Positions 20,898 to 30,839 of a stretch of DNA of 64,000 bases are shown here, piece after piece. A program made the translations under genes and the position numbers. The number at the start of each line of letters is the position of its first letter. The stretch's first letter is position 1. A model generated the notes under the pieces. It was not told the origin of the DNA and did not search any database. It was given only the letters and a program-made list of their open reading frames with translations. The DNA comes from Okeania sp. KiyG1 (GTDB lineage: Bacteria > Cyanobacteriota > Cyanobacteriia > Cyanobacteriales > Microcoleaceae), in contig NZ_BLZO01000071.1 of the NCBI RefSeq assembly GCF_014132355.1, forward strand, positions 1 through 64,000. The letters run 5' to 3'.

Positions 20898-21347
20898 TTA
20901 GGGCTTACTGAAAAAGTCTTTTAGTAGGGTTAGGAGTCAGAATTCAGAATTCAGAATTCAGGAGAAATGGGAATTATAGAAGAGGTAGGAGTAATAATTG
21001 TCCCAAGATTGTTCTACTATAGTCAGCCCAAAATACTAGCTTTTTGCAGCTCTTTGTACCGAAAAGCTGGCACTTTTTTGAACCCCAAAAAGGCTAATAC
21101 CATTTCTCAAAAACTTTTCTACATTTTGTTGAGCAGGGGAGTAGGGGAGTAGGGGAGTAGGGGAGTGGGGGAGAAGCAAAAATAAGAATAATTAACATTA
21201 ACTTAGCTGAAATTAGCATGCAAAGTGTTTTGCTTGTACTGATTAGTTGACAACTGAAGTACTGCCCAAGTATAGCAATAATGCATGGGAATTGGTATAA
21301 TACCTTATATTTATCAATACTTTGAAAATTAATCAGCAAACCCTAAT
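20898..21347. mobile_element. MITE, TTAGGGTTTGCTGA family, copy with extra insert
   Basis: Left end TTAGGGCTTACTGAAAA, right end AATCAGCAAACCCTAATTA. Longer than the other copies because of a G-rich minisatellite (21134-21173) and about 100 bp of extra AT-rich sequence. Confidence 0.6.
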
Positions 21348-21599
21348 TAATTATTAATTATTAATTGTTGAACAGATGACCGAATCTATAAATGTCAGGG
21401 TTTAACAGCATAAATTAATAGTTTAAACTTTTTATCCTTCAAGGTAATTTAATGCTCAAAAACAACGTTTTTTTTTGAGGAGATTATTAATGTTAAAAGT
21501 AGTCCTGAGCTGTAAGGAATAAGTATATTATTGAATAAATGAAAATAGGAGTTTTTTATCTGAGTCAGTTTCAATAAGAAAATAGGTACAAGGATTACT

Positions 21600-21786
21600 T
21601 TTAACTGGGTCATTCTGAGTGATTTGAGTGAAAATTTAAGAGAATTTTGTCAAGATTATTCAGGAAAAGTTTGAGAAATGCATGAAAGGTATTTTTCAGA
21701 AGCAGAAAAGCAAAAATTTGAAGGTGATGCTCGTGAATGAGTCAAAGCAGAATGTCAAAAAAGGTGGGGAAAATATTTCAAGTAAA
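21600..21786 (+). pseudogene. Small degraded reading frame with two in-frame TGA codons
   Basis: One frame reads LSENLREFCQDYSGKV*, then EMHERYFSEAEKQKFEGDAR, E*, then VKAECQKRWGKYFK and a stop. Both internal stops are TGA in positions where Trp would be natural. The composition is protein-like and charged, but I do not recognise the family. It precedes the distal uvrB 3'-end fragment. Confidence 0.3.
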
Positions 21787-21907
21787 AAGCATGCATATTA
21801 TCAAAAGTTGAAACTACAAAAGTAACTCCAGGTAAAAAAACAGGAAAAAATACGCCATCGCATTTCCGATCTATAATTATTTTGTTTTTTTGATAAATTT
21901 CAAGAAT

Positions 21908-22005
21908 GACCCACTAATTTATCCCGTAAATATTTAAGTAAATATTTAATCCGATCGCGCAATTTAGCTGTCTCCTCAAATTCCAATTTGTTCGCTGCTT
22001 TTTTA
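21908..22005 (-). pseudogene. uvrB 3'-end fragment (copy C, most diverged)
   Basis: CCACTAATTTATCCCGTAAA and CGCAATTTAGCTGTCTCCTC match the end of uvrB (26924-27030), with a small internal duplication of GTAAATATTTAA and several substitutions. Only about 95 bp of similarity remain. It lies about 4.9 kb from the intact gene, on the far side of the two-gene module. Confidence 0.7.
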
Positions 22006-22041
22006 AGAATTATTTACTAGAGACTTAATAAATTTATAGAT

Positions 22042-23261
22042 TCAAGATTTTTTTCTATCTATTCGGAAAAAATCAGTCAATAAACCGATTATACTTTGCA
22101 GCTCTATTGGGAGTTGTGAAGGTGTTGTAACAACTTGAGAATAAGCATGAAACTCAAATAAGCTAGCATTTTTAAACAAGGAATTCATATTAGTAGTTTT
22201 AGCAAAATAATCTGACAAAATTTCAACAGCTCTATCCTTAGTTTGTTTATCAACTTCTCTTTTAAGGGTTGTAGCAATACTTTTATTTACTATTACTGAA
22301 GATGCTAATTTAATAGCAGCATTAGTTATGCTTTCTGTACGTTCTTTACCTCTCTCTCCATAATTAAATCCATTCTGTAAAATTTCAATTCTAGTTTTTA
22401 CATCAACAGAAATAAATCCTTTAATAACAAAGTCAGTACAAATTAGTAAAAAGGTTGTATTGATATATAAAAGCCTTAGAAGACTGATATTATTATCTGC
22501 TTTTGTCATAGTTTGTTCTAGAAAAAACTTTATTTCTTGGAGATATTCATTACAACCATTAAAGTTCATATCGCTCAAAAGCCTACCTTTTGACATCTGA
22601 TATCTTCTTTTATAATCATCTTCTTTTTTTTCAACATTTTGAGTCAATATATCTGAAATAAAATTTTATTCTGTAATTCTATTTGAGTTAACTCTTCGAG
22701 AAATTATTTGTTTTAACACATCACCAGTTATCACAATAATATTATTTGCCAAACCAAATTTATGAGCTTCATCTTTTGTGGATGCTGTAGCAACAATAGC
22801 TCTTTCTAATTTTAAAGTAGTCTGTAAACCCTTAGCCCAAATTATTCTTTTAAATGCTCTAGGATTCTTTTTGTTTTTAATGTCAACATTAGTCCGTTTT
22901 CTAGAAAAAGCTGAAGCTTTACTATATAACCACAAATCAACATCTGTAATGTCAATTTGATTATACGCAAATGGAAGTGAACGAACTACAAAATAACCTT
23001 GCTCAATAAAATAGTTCCTAAGTGCTTCTTCTGCTGTTTCACCGTAAGCATTCAGCCGTCAGCTAACAGCTATCAGCTATGAGTTATTAGCTCATTATCA
23101 GCTCAAAAGAGGAATTAGTCTTCGAGGAGAATTAAAACTTATAAAAAAAATGTCTTCAGCTAACCTTAGTAATTTCTTGAATATGTTCAAAAGCTGATAG
23201 CTGAATGCTAATAGCTGAATGCCTACGTTTCACCTTTGCCAAGTTCTTGCTTGATAATCAA
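22042..23261 (-). pseudogene. Module gene B: putative PD-(D/E)XK nuclease-like protein, disrupted
   Basis: Removing the MITE at 23044-23226 and one 8-bp duplication joins IIKQELGKGET to AEEALRNYFIEQGYFVVRSL in frame. The frame continues through QIDITDVDLWLYSKAS and RTNVDIKNKKNPRAFKRI to RRVNSNRITE, where a single TAA precedes NFISDILTQNVEKKEDD in the same frame and 200 more residues to IDRKKS. The VDLW...VDIKNKK arrangement fits a PD-(D/E)XK restriction-endonuclease-like core (Asp, then D-x-K). The C-terminal part is helical and unrecognised. A TTG start directly abuts the stop of gene A, suggesting translational coupling. The function is unknown; a defence role is inference. Confidence 0.6.
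23044..23226. mobile_element. MITE, GTAAGCATTCAG family, copy 1, with 8-bp target duplication
   Basis: The ends GTAAGCATTCAGC and GCTGAATGCCTAC bound 183 bp. They are flanked by the exact direct repeat GTTTCACC (23036-23043 and 23227-23234). Excising the element plus one repeat restores the frame of module gene B. Confidence 0.85.
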
Positions 23262-23624
23262 CTATTTACCACTTCTCAACACATCTAATAATTCTGCAAT
23301 ATTTTTTCCCGTTTGTGAGTTTTGTGACTTTCTTTCGTAAGTTCTATTTTGCTCAGGAGCTATATAGTTTGTTATTGAAGCACTAGGAATTGAAATAAGT
23401 GCTTCAGTGCTAATATCACCATCATTAATTACTTTTAAAGCTAATTCTCCAACATCTTTTTTCAAAAGTTTCATATTGTACATATTTGAATCTTTTAGAG
23501 AGACTTTAACCTGAATTACACCACGAAGTTCTAACACTTTATAGTCGTTTCCAATAGCTGTTGCTGGACCAACCCATTCTCCATCAATTAGCTTTTCCAT
23601 AAGTCTCTGAATCATTGTAATTTT

Positions 23625-23836
23625 GTAAGCATTCAGCGGTCAGCTATCAGCTATCAGCTATGAGTTATTAGCTCATTATCGCACCTAAGTCTCTAAGGAG
23701 TGAAATATATTTGCTTCTGCATTCCGCGCAAAAGAAAAAGGTTATCAGATAACCTTAGTAAGTCCTGTACGTTTAAAAGCTGATAACGCAGTTCCTCTGT
23801 AAGAGGCTAACTGAATGCTAATAGCTGAATGCTTAC
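23625..23836. mobile_element. MITE, GTAAGCATTCAG family, copy 2, with 8-bp target duplication
   Basis: The ends GTAAGCATTCAGC and GCTGAATGCTTAC bound 212 bp, flanked by GTAATTTT on both sides (23617-23624, 23837-23844). Excision joins RGKIT to MIQRLMEKL of module gene A in frame. Confidence 0.85.
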
Positions 23837-24172
23837 GTAATTTTTCCTCTATAAGAATGACTTTTCGTCATGCCAAATGTTAAAGATGTTACAAATAATT
23901 TAGCTAAATCAAATGCGTCTTCAACAGCAGAGTTACCAAACTTTGAAAATGCTGATAGTTTGGTTACAAATTTGTGTCTACCTAGTTCATTGGTCACAGT
24001 ATTGACATCATATATACCTATAGAATTTAATTTCCTAAATAGTTTCTCTTCAATAATTTATTGTGCGATATCTAAAGGCAAACAGCTTTGATATTTCAGA
24101 AGTTCATCTAGTTCCTTCATTCTCCTCGTTTCTGATTCAGATAAATAAGAACAGACGGCATTAATTTTCCTT

Positions 24173-24338
24173 ATATAGCAATCAGGAATCAGATGTGAGA
24201 ATTGAGGTGTTTTTTTTAAAGCATAGAATATAGCAGTTTTTTTATTCTTATGTATTCGTTTCTTCCCTCCATACCTATTCCCTCCATACCTAGAACAAAA
24301 GTCTCCAATATCTCACAACTCAAATCATATTGCTATAT
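24173..24338. mobile_element. MITE-like element, TATAGCAAT family, inserted in module gene A
   Basis: The ends ATATAGCAAT and ATTGCTATAT bound 166 bp; the target duplication is probably TA or TATA. On either side, protein-like sequence of gene A continues (GNLLRHDDI before, KINAVCSYL after). Confidence 0.75.
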
Positions 24339-25100
24339 CATCATGCCTAAGTAAATTACCATTAAATAAAATTTTTCTAGAATCATCTACACTAGCTGCA
24401 TCTATAAATCCAATTTCTTCTGAACCAATTAGCAAATCATCAGTTTTTTTATTAGATATTTTGTAAGTGTCACTTATATATTCTTTTGCTTTTTATACCC
24501 CTGTGGTAATTCAGAAATTTTTTCTGATATATCTATAACAGCAATTTCAGTATTATCTGGATTTTAATCATAAAAAATCGATGTTGTATGTTCCAATGTA
24601 GCAGAAGTAGTCAGTCCTAGAATATGAATTTCAGTAGAGCTGGAGCTGATTAATTTTTGCTTTTCAAGTTTATCTAATATAACTGGCAGCTCCATTTTTA
24701 AGCTAATATGAGCTGCCTTAGCTAAGGTGTTTAACCTCTCCTTAGATATAGACTTTTCTTCAGAAGCAGCCAAACTAGATAGTAATAAACCACACTTTCC
24801 CGCAAGATTAATAGTCTCATAATCATTGGCAGCATATTTCATATCTTGGAGTTTATCAGTATGATGAATAATCCAAGCACCTTGAGTTCTTTCATCCATT
24901 TCCATACTTTTATCAATGATTTAGTTTTAAGATTAACTCTATCCTAAGATAGCCTTATTTAATTTAGCCACTTCTATATAAGCATTTGTGAGATTCAATC
25001 TTTAACATTACTCGTTTTCGACATAATTTTCACCTGACAATAATAATAAGTCTGACAAAATTATTCAAATAACTAATACCTAAAACTTACTCCCTATTAC

Positions 25101-25250
25101 CCACTAATTTATCCCGTAAATATTTAATTCTATCCCGCAATTTAGCCGCCTCTTCAAACTCTAAATTTTTCGCCGCTTCCTTCATCTGAGTTTCTAACTT
25201 TTTAATCAACTCTGGAACATCATCCAAAGATAATTAATCTACCTGTTTGT
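25101..25250 (-). pseudogene. uvrB 3'-end fragment (copy A)
   Basis: About 145 bp closely match the terminal part of uvrB (Uvr domain codons), up to CATCCAAAGATAATTAATC, where similarity stops. It is near-identical to copy B at 26019. Confidence 0.85.
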
Positions 25251-25270
25251 CAAATAATAATTAAAGTATT

Positions 25271-25759
25271 TTATTCCTGAATAATATCTGATACTTCTTT
25301 TTGATAATCGTTATAGTGTTTCACTTTTGTATAAATCTTAAGTGCATTTGTCGTCCAATTTACAATAACGAGTGAACCCAAAATTACAAATATTTTTGAT
25401 AGAGAATTTGCTGACATACTAGCAGGAAAAAGAGAATCAATAACAGTAATATATAAAATTATTACAACAGCTAAACTTATAGTCTCTAAGATATTAGCTA
25501 AAAGATACTCAACCAGCATCATTCTATTTTCATAATATTGTTTAACCTTTTGATACTCTTGCTTGATTTTTATAATTCTCTTTTGTTTTAATTGAGAATT
25601 GCGAGATGAAAGAAATTTCTCAATTTGGGAATTGCGAGATGAGAGAAATTTATCAATTTTGGGAGTTAACAAATTGGCAAGTATGGCAAATGGAACAGAA
25701 AGAAATAATCCCAGAAAAAATTTATAGTCAGTTAAAATATCAGTAAGAGTTTTTAACAT
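25271..25759 (-). CDS. Unknown 162-residue membrane protein, duplicate 1
   Basis: The protein has three predicted membrane segments: residues ~12-32 (FLGLFLSVPFAILANLL), ~84-108 (ANILETISLAVVIILYITV) and ~122-142 (SKIFVILGSLVIVNW). A basic, coiled-coil-prone loop contains an internal duplication FLSSRNSQIEKFLSSRNSQL followed by KQKRIIKIKQEYQKVKQYY. I do not recognise the family. The small size, the topology and the neighbouring uvrB repeats suggest an accessory gene. It differs from the second copy at only two residues (Gly/Glu near 17, Ile/Val near 104). AGGAG-like bases are weak; the ATG is clear. Confidence 0.7.
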   Translation of the reverse strand: MLKTLTDILTDYKFFLGLFLSVPFAILANLLTPKIDKFLSSRNSQIEKFLSSRNSQLKQKRIIKIKQEYQKVKQYYENRMMLVEYLLANILETISLAVVIILYITVIDSLFPASMSANSLSKIFVILGSLVIVNWTTNALKIYTKVKHYNDYQKEVSDIIQE

Positions 25760-26018
25760 GAAAGTTCTCCATTAAAAACTGAACATTAGACAACAAGTAA
25801 GACAATAATTTTCTTTTCAGAAAAGACTTACAGCGAATTCCACCTTGGTCAGGTAAACCCGCGCGAGCAAGGTGCTCGCACTGGGAACATTCAATTATTA
25901 ATATGTGTACTTTATATACTTGGAATCTGCTGTAAATATCTGACTAACCTGACAATTACCATATTACTAATCTTCTGTTCTTAATTTAGAATTGTTCTAG
26001 TACAGAAATCTATTTCAC

Positions 26019-26155
26019 CTAACGACCAACTAATCTATCCCGCAATTTAGCCGCCTCTTCAAACTCTAAATTTTTCGCCGCTTCCTTCATCTGAGTTTCT
26101 AACTTTTTAATCAACTCTGGAACATCATCCAAAGATAATTAATCTACCTGTTTGT
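26019..26155 (-). pseudogene. uvrB 3'-end fragment (copy B)
   Basis: It includes the uvrB stop context CACCTAACGACCAAC but lacks 21 bp present in uvrB and copy A, deleted between short TAAT/CTATCCCG repeats. The remaining bases match to CATCCAAAGATAATTAATC. Confidence 0.85.
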
Positions 26156-26175
26156 CAAATAATAATTAAAGTATT

Positions 26176-26664
26176 TTATTCCTGAATAATATCTGATACT
26201 TCTTTTTGATAATCGTTATAGTGTTTCACTTTTGTATAAATCTTAAGTGCATTTGTCGTCCAATTTACAATAACGAGTGAACCCAAAATTACAAATATTT
26301 TTGATAGAGAATTTGCTGACATACTAGCAGGAAAAAGAGAATCAATAACAGTAACATATAAAATTATTACAACAGCTAAACTTATAGTCTCTAAGATATT
26401 AGCTAAAAGATACTCAACCAGCATCATTCTATTTTCATAATATTGTTTAACCTTTTGATACTCTTGCTTGATTTTTATAATTCTCTTTTGTTTTAATTGA
26501 GAATTGCGAGATGAAAGAAATTTCTCAATTTGGGAATTGCGAGATGAGAGAAATTTATCAATTTTGGGAGTTAACAAATTGGCAAGTATGGCAAATGGAA
26601 CAGAAAGAAATAATTCCAGAAAAAATTTATAGTCAGTTAAAATATCAGTAAGAGTTTTTAACAT
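26176..26664 (-). CDS. Unknown 162-residue membrane protein, duplicate 2
   Basis: This is the tandem copy of the gene 905 bp away, with the same three membrane segments and FLSSRNSQ internal repeat. Residue differences are FFLELFLSV and ILYVTV. Because both copies keep intact frames while the neighbouring module decays, the duplication is recent or both are maintained. The gene lies directly downstream of uvrB on the same strand and might be co-transcribed with it. Function unknown. Confidence 0.7.
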   Translation of the reverse strand: MLKTLTDILTDYKFFLELFLSVPFAILANLLTPKIDKFLSSRNSQIEKFLSSRNSQLKQKRIIKIKQEYQKVKQYYENRMMLVEYLLANILETISLAVVIILYVTVIDSLFPASMSANSLSKIFVILGSLVIVNWTTNALKIYTKVKHYNDYQKEVSDIIQE

Positions 26665-26923
26665 GAAAGTTCTCCATTAAAAACTGAACATTAGACAACA
26701 AGTAAGACAATAATTTTCTTTTCAGAAAAGACTTACAGCGAATTCCACCTTGGTCAGGTAAACCCGCGCGAGCAAGATGCTCGCACTGGGAACATTCAAT
26801 TATTAATATGTGTACTTTATATACTTGGAATCTGCTGTAAATATCTGACTAACCTGACAATTACCATATTACTAATCTTCTGTTCTTAATTTAGAATTGT
26901 TCTAGTACAGAAATCTATTTCAC

Positions 26924-28921
26924 CTAACGACCAACTAATTTATCCCGTAAATATTTAATTCTATCCCGCAATTTAGCCGCCTCTTCAAACTCTAAATTTT
27001 TTGCCGCTTCCTTCATCTGACTTTCTAACTTTTTAATCAACTCTGGAACATCATCCAAAGACAACTCATCCACCTGTTCATAAACCTCTTCCAACTGTTG
27101 AGAATTTAAACGCCGCGACACATCCAAAAACGCCAAAATTGCATTACTTTGTTTCTTAACAATAGGCTTCGGTGTAATATTATTCATCTTATTATATGCC
27201 AACTGAATACCTCGCCTTCTTTCCGTTTCATCTATGGCTTTAATCATACTATCCGTCAAATTATCAGCATATAAAATAGCCTGACCCCGGACGTGACGCG
27301 CCGCCCTACCAATAGTCTGAATTAAAGAACGTTCCGCCCGTAAAAATCCCTCCTTATCCGCATCTAAAATAGCTACTAAAGAAACCTCCGGCAAATCCAA
27401 ACCTTCCCGTAATAAATTAACCCCAATTAAAACATCAAACTCTCCCTCTCTCAGCCCCTGTAAAATCTCAATTCTCTGAATAGAATTAATCTCCGAATGC
27501 AAATAACGAACCCTCACATTTTGCTCCTGCAAATATTCAGTCAAATCTTCAGCCATTCGCTTAGTTAAAGTCGTAATTAAAACCCTCTCTTCCAGCTTAA
27601 CCCTTTCCCTAATTTCACCCAATAAATCATCAACCTGACCCTCAGTCGGACGCACAAAAATTTCCGGGTCAACAACACCAGTCGGACGAATAATTTGCTC
27701 AACAATTCTATCCTCAGACTTTTCTATTTCCCAATTTCCAGGAGTAGCAGAAACCAAAATACATTGATTAACCTTTTGCCAAAATTCCTCTGATTTTAAA
27801 GGTCGATTATCCGCAGCACTAGGCAAACGAAATCCATGCTCAATTAAAACTCTTTTCCTAGCTTGGTCGCCATTATACATTCCGCGAATTTGTGGAACAG
27901 TCACATGAGATTCATCAATAATTAATAACCAATCTTCCGGAAAATAATCAATCAAACATTCCGGCGGTTCTCCTGCTTTTCTACCTGCTAAATGCCGAGA
28001 ATAATTTTCCACCCCATTACAATATCCCACCTCCCGCAGCATTTCCAAATCATATCTACAACGCTGTTCCAAACGTTGAGCTTCTAACAACTTTCCTGCC
28101 TTTTCTAACTCCTCTAATTGCTCATCTAATTCTGCTTCAATATCATTACAAGCTGCTTCTAACCTTTCTTCAGGAGTAACAAAGTGACGCGCCGGATAAA
28201 CATTTAAAGACTCTAAACTTTGGATAATCTTTCCAGTTACAGGGTCAACATAACGAATAGCATCTATTTCATCCCCAAAAAATTCTACCCGAATAACTCT
28301 ATCCTCATAAGCAGGTCCGATTTCCAAAACATCACCCTTAACTCTAAACTTTCCTCGACCTAAATCTAAATCATTTCTGCTGTATTGAACTGTCGCTAAA
28401 TCTCTCAAAATTTGTCGTTGATTAATTTCTTCTCCCACTTGCAAAGAAATAGCAGCTTTTAAATATTCAGCAGGCATTCCCAAACCATAAATACAACTAA
28501 TAGAAGCAACAACAATCACATCTCGACGTTCAAAAAGAGACCGAGTTGCTGAGTGACGCAACATATCAATTTCATCATTAATAGAAGCAGTTTTTTCTAT
28601 ATATGTATCCGTCACCGGAATATAAGCTTCCGGTTGATAATAATCGTAATAACTAACAAAATACTCAACCGCATTATTAGGAAAAAAATCCCTTAACTCA
28701 TTACACAATTGAGCAGCCAATGTTTTATTATGAGCCAAAACTAACGTCGGTCTGCCAACATTTTCAATTACAGAAGCTATAGAAAAAGTCTTACCCGTAC
28801 CAGTAGCTCCTAGTAATGTTTGAAAATTATGTCCGGTTTGAATATTAGAAGTTAATTGAGCGATCGCTCCTGGTTGGTCACCAGTAGGTTGAAAGGGAGC
28901 TTGCAAACAAAAATTTCCCAT
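26924..28921 (-). CDS. uvrB: Excinuclease ABC subunit B
   Basis: The 665-residue damage-recognition helicase-like subunit of nucleotide excision repair has Walker [10 protein letters not shown] near residue 40, followed by the [11 protein letters not shown] beta-hairpin, IIDESH (DEAD-type box), [33 protein letters not shown] and [11 protein letters not shown]-terminal UVR domain ([20 protein letters not shown]) completes it. The length is normal and the frame intact, ending LVGR. The 3' end is repeated three more times downstream, see findings. Confidence 0.98.
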   Translation of the reverse strand: MGNFCLQAPFQPTGDQPGAIAQLTSNIQTGHNFQTLLGATGTGKTFSIASVIENVGRPTLVLAHNKTLAAQLCNELRDFFPNNAVEYFVSYYDYYQPEAYIPVTDTYIEKTASINDEIDMLRHSATRSLFERRDVIVVASISCIYGLGMPAEYLKAAISLQVGEEINQRQILRDLATVQYSRNDLDLGRGKFRVKGDVLEIGPAYEDRVIRVEFFGDEIDAIRYVDPVTGKIIQSLESLNVYPARHFVTPEERLEAACNDIEAELDEQLEELEKAGKLLEAQRLEQRCRYDLEMLREVGYCNGVENYSRHLAGRKAGEPPECLIDYFPEDWLLIIDESHVTVPQIRGMYNGDQARKRVLIEHGFRLPSAADNRPLKSEEFWQKVNQCILVSATPGNWEIEKSEDRIVEQIIRPTGVVDPEIFVRPTEGQVDDLLGEIRERVKLEERVLITTLTKRMAEDLTEYLQEQNVRVRYLHSEINSIQRIEILQGLREGEFDVLIGVNLLREGLDLPEVSLVAILDADKEGFLRAERSLIQTIGRAARHVRGQAILYADNLTDSMIKAIDETERRRGIQLAYNKMNNITPKPIVKKQSNAILAFLDVSRRLNSQQLEEVYEQVDELSLDDVPELIKKLESQMKEAAKNLEFEEAAKLRDRIKYLRDKLVGR

Positions 28922-28949
28922 AATAATTTTAGTAGTATTTATGTTATTG

Positions 28950-29002
28950 CAGAAGGAAGAAGGAAGAAGAAAGAAGAAAGAAGGAAGAAAGAAGGAAAAA
29001 TC
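28950..29002. repeat. Polypurine tract (GGAAGAA)n
   Basis: About 50 bp of GAAGGAAGAA-type repeats lie upstream of uvrB; a similar tract is at 62137-62216. Confidence 0.7.
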
Positions 29003-29068
29003 TTACTTTGTCTGAGTTTTAAGCTGTCGATCTGTCCTAATCTTTTCTTCGACAGCTTTCATTTTCAA

Positions 29069-30389
29069 TTGTATATTTTAATTTCAAAGTTAGGATTAAT
29101 ACCACTATATTCAGCCAACTTATCCAACCCTCAAAAACTCGGTAAAAATCGCAGTGCATTTTTGATTGACAACTATATTTTATAATAGAATCTCCATCAA
29201 AGAGGGAGTAGGAGGAAAAATTGATAATTTATGTACAATAATTAATTTTATTTTTGATTATTGGAGATATCTGTTGTATATTTTAATTTCAAAGTTAGGA
29301 TTAATACCACTATATTCAGCCAACTTATCCAACCCTCAAAAAACTCGGTAAAAATCGCAGTGCATTTTTGATTGACAACTATATTTTATAATAGAATCTC
29401 CACAAAAGAGAGAGTAGGAGAAATAATTGATAATTTATGTACAATAATTAATTTTATTTTTGATTATTGGAGATATCTGTTGTATATTTTAATTTCAAAG
29501 TTAGGATTAATACCACTATATTCAGCCAACTTATCCAACCCTCAAAAACTCGGTAAAAATCGCAGTGCATTTTTGATTGACAACTATATTTTATAATAGA
29601 ATCTCCACAAAAGAGAGAGTAGGAGAAATAATTGATAATTTATGTACAATAATTAATTTTATTTTTGATTATTGGAGATATCTGTTGTATATTTTAATTT
29701 CAAAGTTAGGATTAATACCACTATATTCAGCCAACTTATCCAACCCTCAAAAAACTCGGTAAAAATCGCAATTTTATAATAGAATCTCCATCAAAGAGTG
29801 AGTAGGAGGAAAAATTGATAATTTATGTACAATAATTAATTTTATTTTTGATTATTGGAGATATCTGTTGTATATTTTAATTTCAAAGTTAGGATTAATA
29901 CCACTATATTCAGCCAACTTATCCAACCCTCAAAAAACTCGGTAAAAATCGCAGTGCATTTTTGATTGACAACTATATTTTATAATAGAATCTCCACAAA
30001 AGAGAGAGTAGGAGGAAAAATTGATAATTTATGTACAATAATTAATTTTATTTTTGATTATTGGAGATATCTGTTGTATATTTTAATTTCAAAGTTAGGA
30101 TTAATACCACTATATTCAGCCAACTTATCCAACCCTCAAAAAACTCGGTAAAAATCGCAGTGCATTTTTGATTGACAACTATATTTTATAATAGAATCTC
30201 CATCAAAGAGGGAGTAGGAGGAAAAATTGATAATTTATGTACAATAATTAATTTTATTTTTGATTATTGGAGATATCTGTTGTATATTTTAATTTCAAAG
30301 TTAAGATTAATACCACTATATTCAGCCAACTTATCCAACCCTAAAAAATATTGGTAAATATCAAAGTGCATTTTTGATTAACAACTATA
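29069..30389. repeat. Tandem array of ~205-bp units, about 6.5 copies
   Basis: Each unit holds TTGTATATTTTAATTTCAAA, CTATATTCAGCCAACTTATC, AATCGCAGTGCATTTTTGAT, TAGAATCTCCATCAAAGAG and ATTATTGGAGATATCTG. The interval between copies is 205-206 bp, except for one unit missing about 22 bp near 29770. Half of each unit is an AGACATCTCC-family MITE. Six similar open frames of 61-74 codons follow the period and are artefacts. Confidence 0.95.
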
Positions 30390-30839
30390 GTTTTTTTATC
30401 TGGGATGTGGAGACCAAGTGCTATGAAAAAGGTATAAGGGGAATAAGGAATAGGGAATAGTAAAGTAGGAAAATGGGATTAGACTGACACAGCTAATTTT
30501 ATGCATTAGATTATTGGGATGGGGGTGGGTTCATCTAATTGGTTAAGATTCATTAATTTAACGTGGAACCCGCCCCTACTATTGCAACATTTTAGGTGTG
30601 TCAGTCCAGTAGTCCTATAGCAATTCTAAATTAGTTGTGACAATTCTTATAGTAGTTAATTTCAAGTGAAAACATGAGTAAATTCTGACTCCTGACTCCT
30701 GTACTCCTGTACTTCTTCTTTTTGACTTCTTGCTTTTAACTTCTTACTTTTAACTTCTGTAGTTCTTACTTTTGACTTTTGACTTTTGACTTTTGACTTT
30801 TAAAATTTTGACTTTTGACTTTTAAAATCAGGGTTTCTC
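30390..30839. other. Interval with dispersed repeats and GACTTTT microsatellite
   Basis: It contains the inverted copy (30516-30597) of the 80-bp repeat at 9631 and a TTTTGACTTTTGAC microsatellite (about 30715-30825), also seen at 53040-53092. No gene is seen. Confidence 0.55.

Larger units (their letters stand above)
23262..24905 (-). pseudogene. Module gene A: large protein of unknown family, disrupted by two MITEs
   Basis: Reconstructed order on the minus strand: MEMDERTQGAWIIHHTDKLQ, AGKCGLLLSSLAASEEKSIS, ILDKLEKQKLISSSS (a winged-helix-like N-terminal region), a nonsense codon, EIAVIDISEKISELPQGY, a frameshift, DDLLIGSEEIGFIDAASVDD, then the element at 24173-24338. It continues KINAVCSYLSESETRRMKEL, a nonsense codon, GIYDVNTVTNELGRHKFVTK, then the element at 23625-23836, and ends MIQRLMEKLIDGEWVGPATA through AELLDVLRSGK. 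Without insertions it would be about 420 residues. I do not recognise the family. Its stop abuts gene B, so the two form an operon. Confidence 0.6.
25101..26926. repeat. Tandem duplication of a 905-bp unit (uvrB tail + membrane protein gene + spacer)
   Basis: Unit 1 (25101 to about 26018) and unit 2 (about 26019 to 26926) align at an offset of 905 bp with a handful of substitutions and one 21-bp indel in the uvrB tail. Each spacer also has the hairpin GCGAGCAAGGTGCTCGC (GCGAGCAAGATGCTCGC in the second). Confidence 0.9.

Noticed and set aside
20015-28921. Prophage or integrative conjugative element around uvrB
   Set aside because: Despite repeated uvrB tails, no integrase, capsid, terminase or conjugation gene is visible in the interval.
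29166-30357. Series of 61-74-codon ORFs
   Set aside because: They follow the 205-bp tandem unit exactly and begin within a MITE; no coding bias independent of the repeat.
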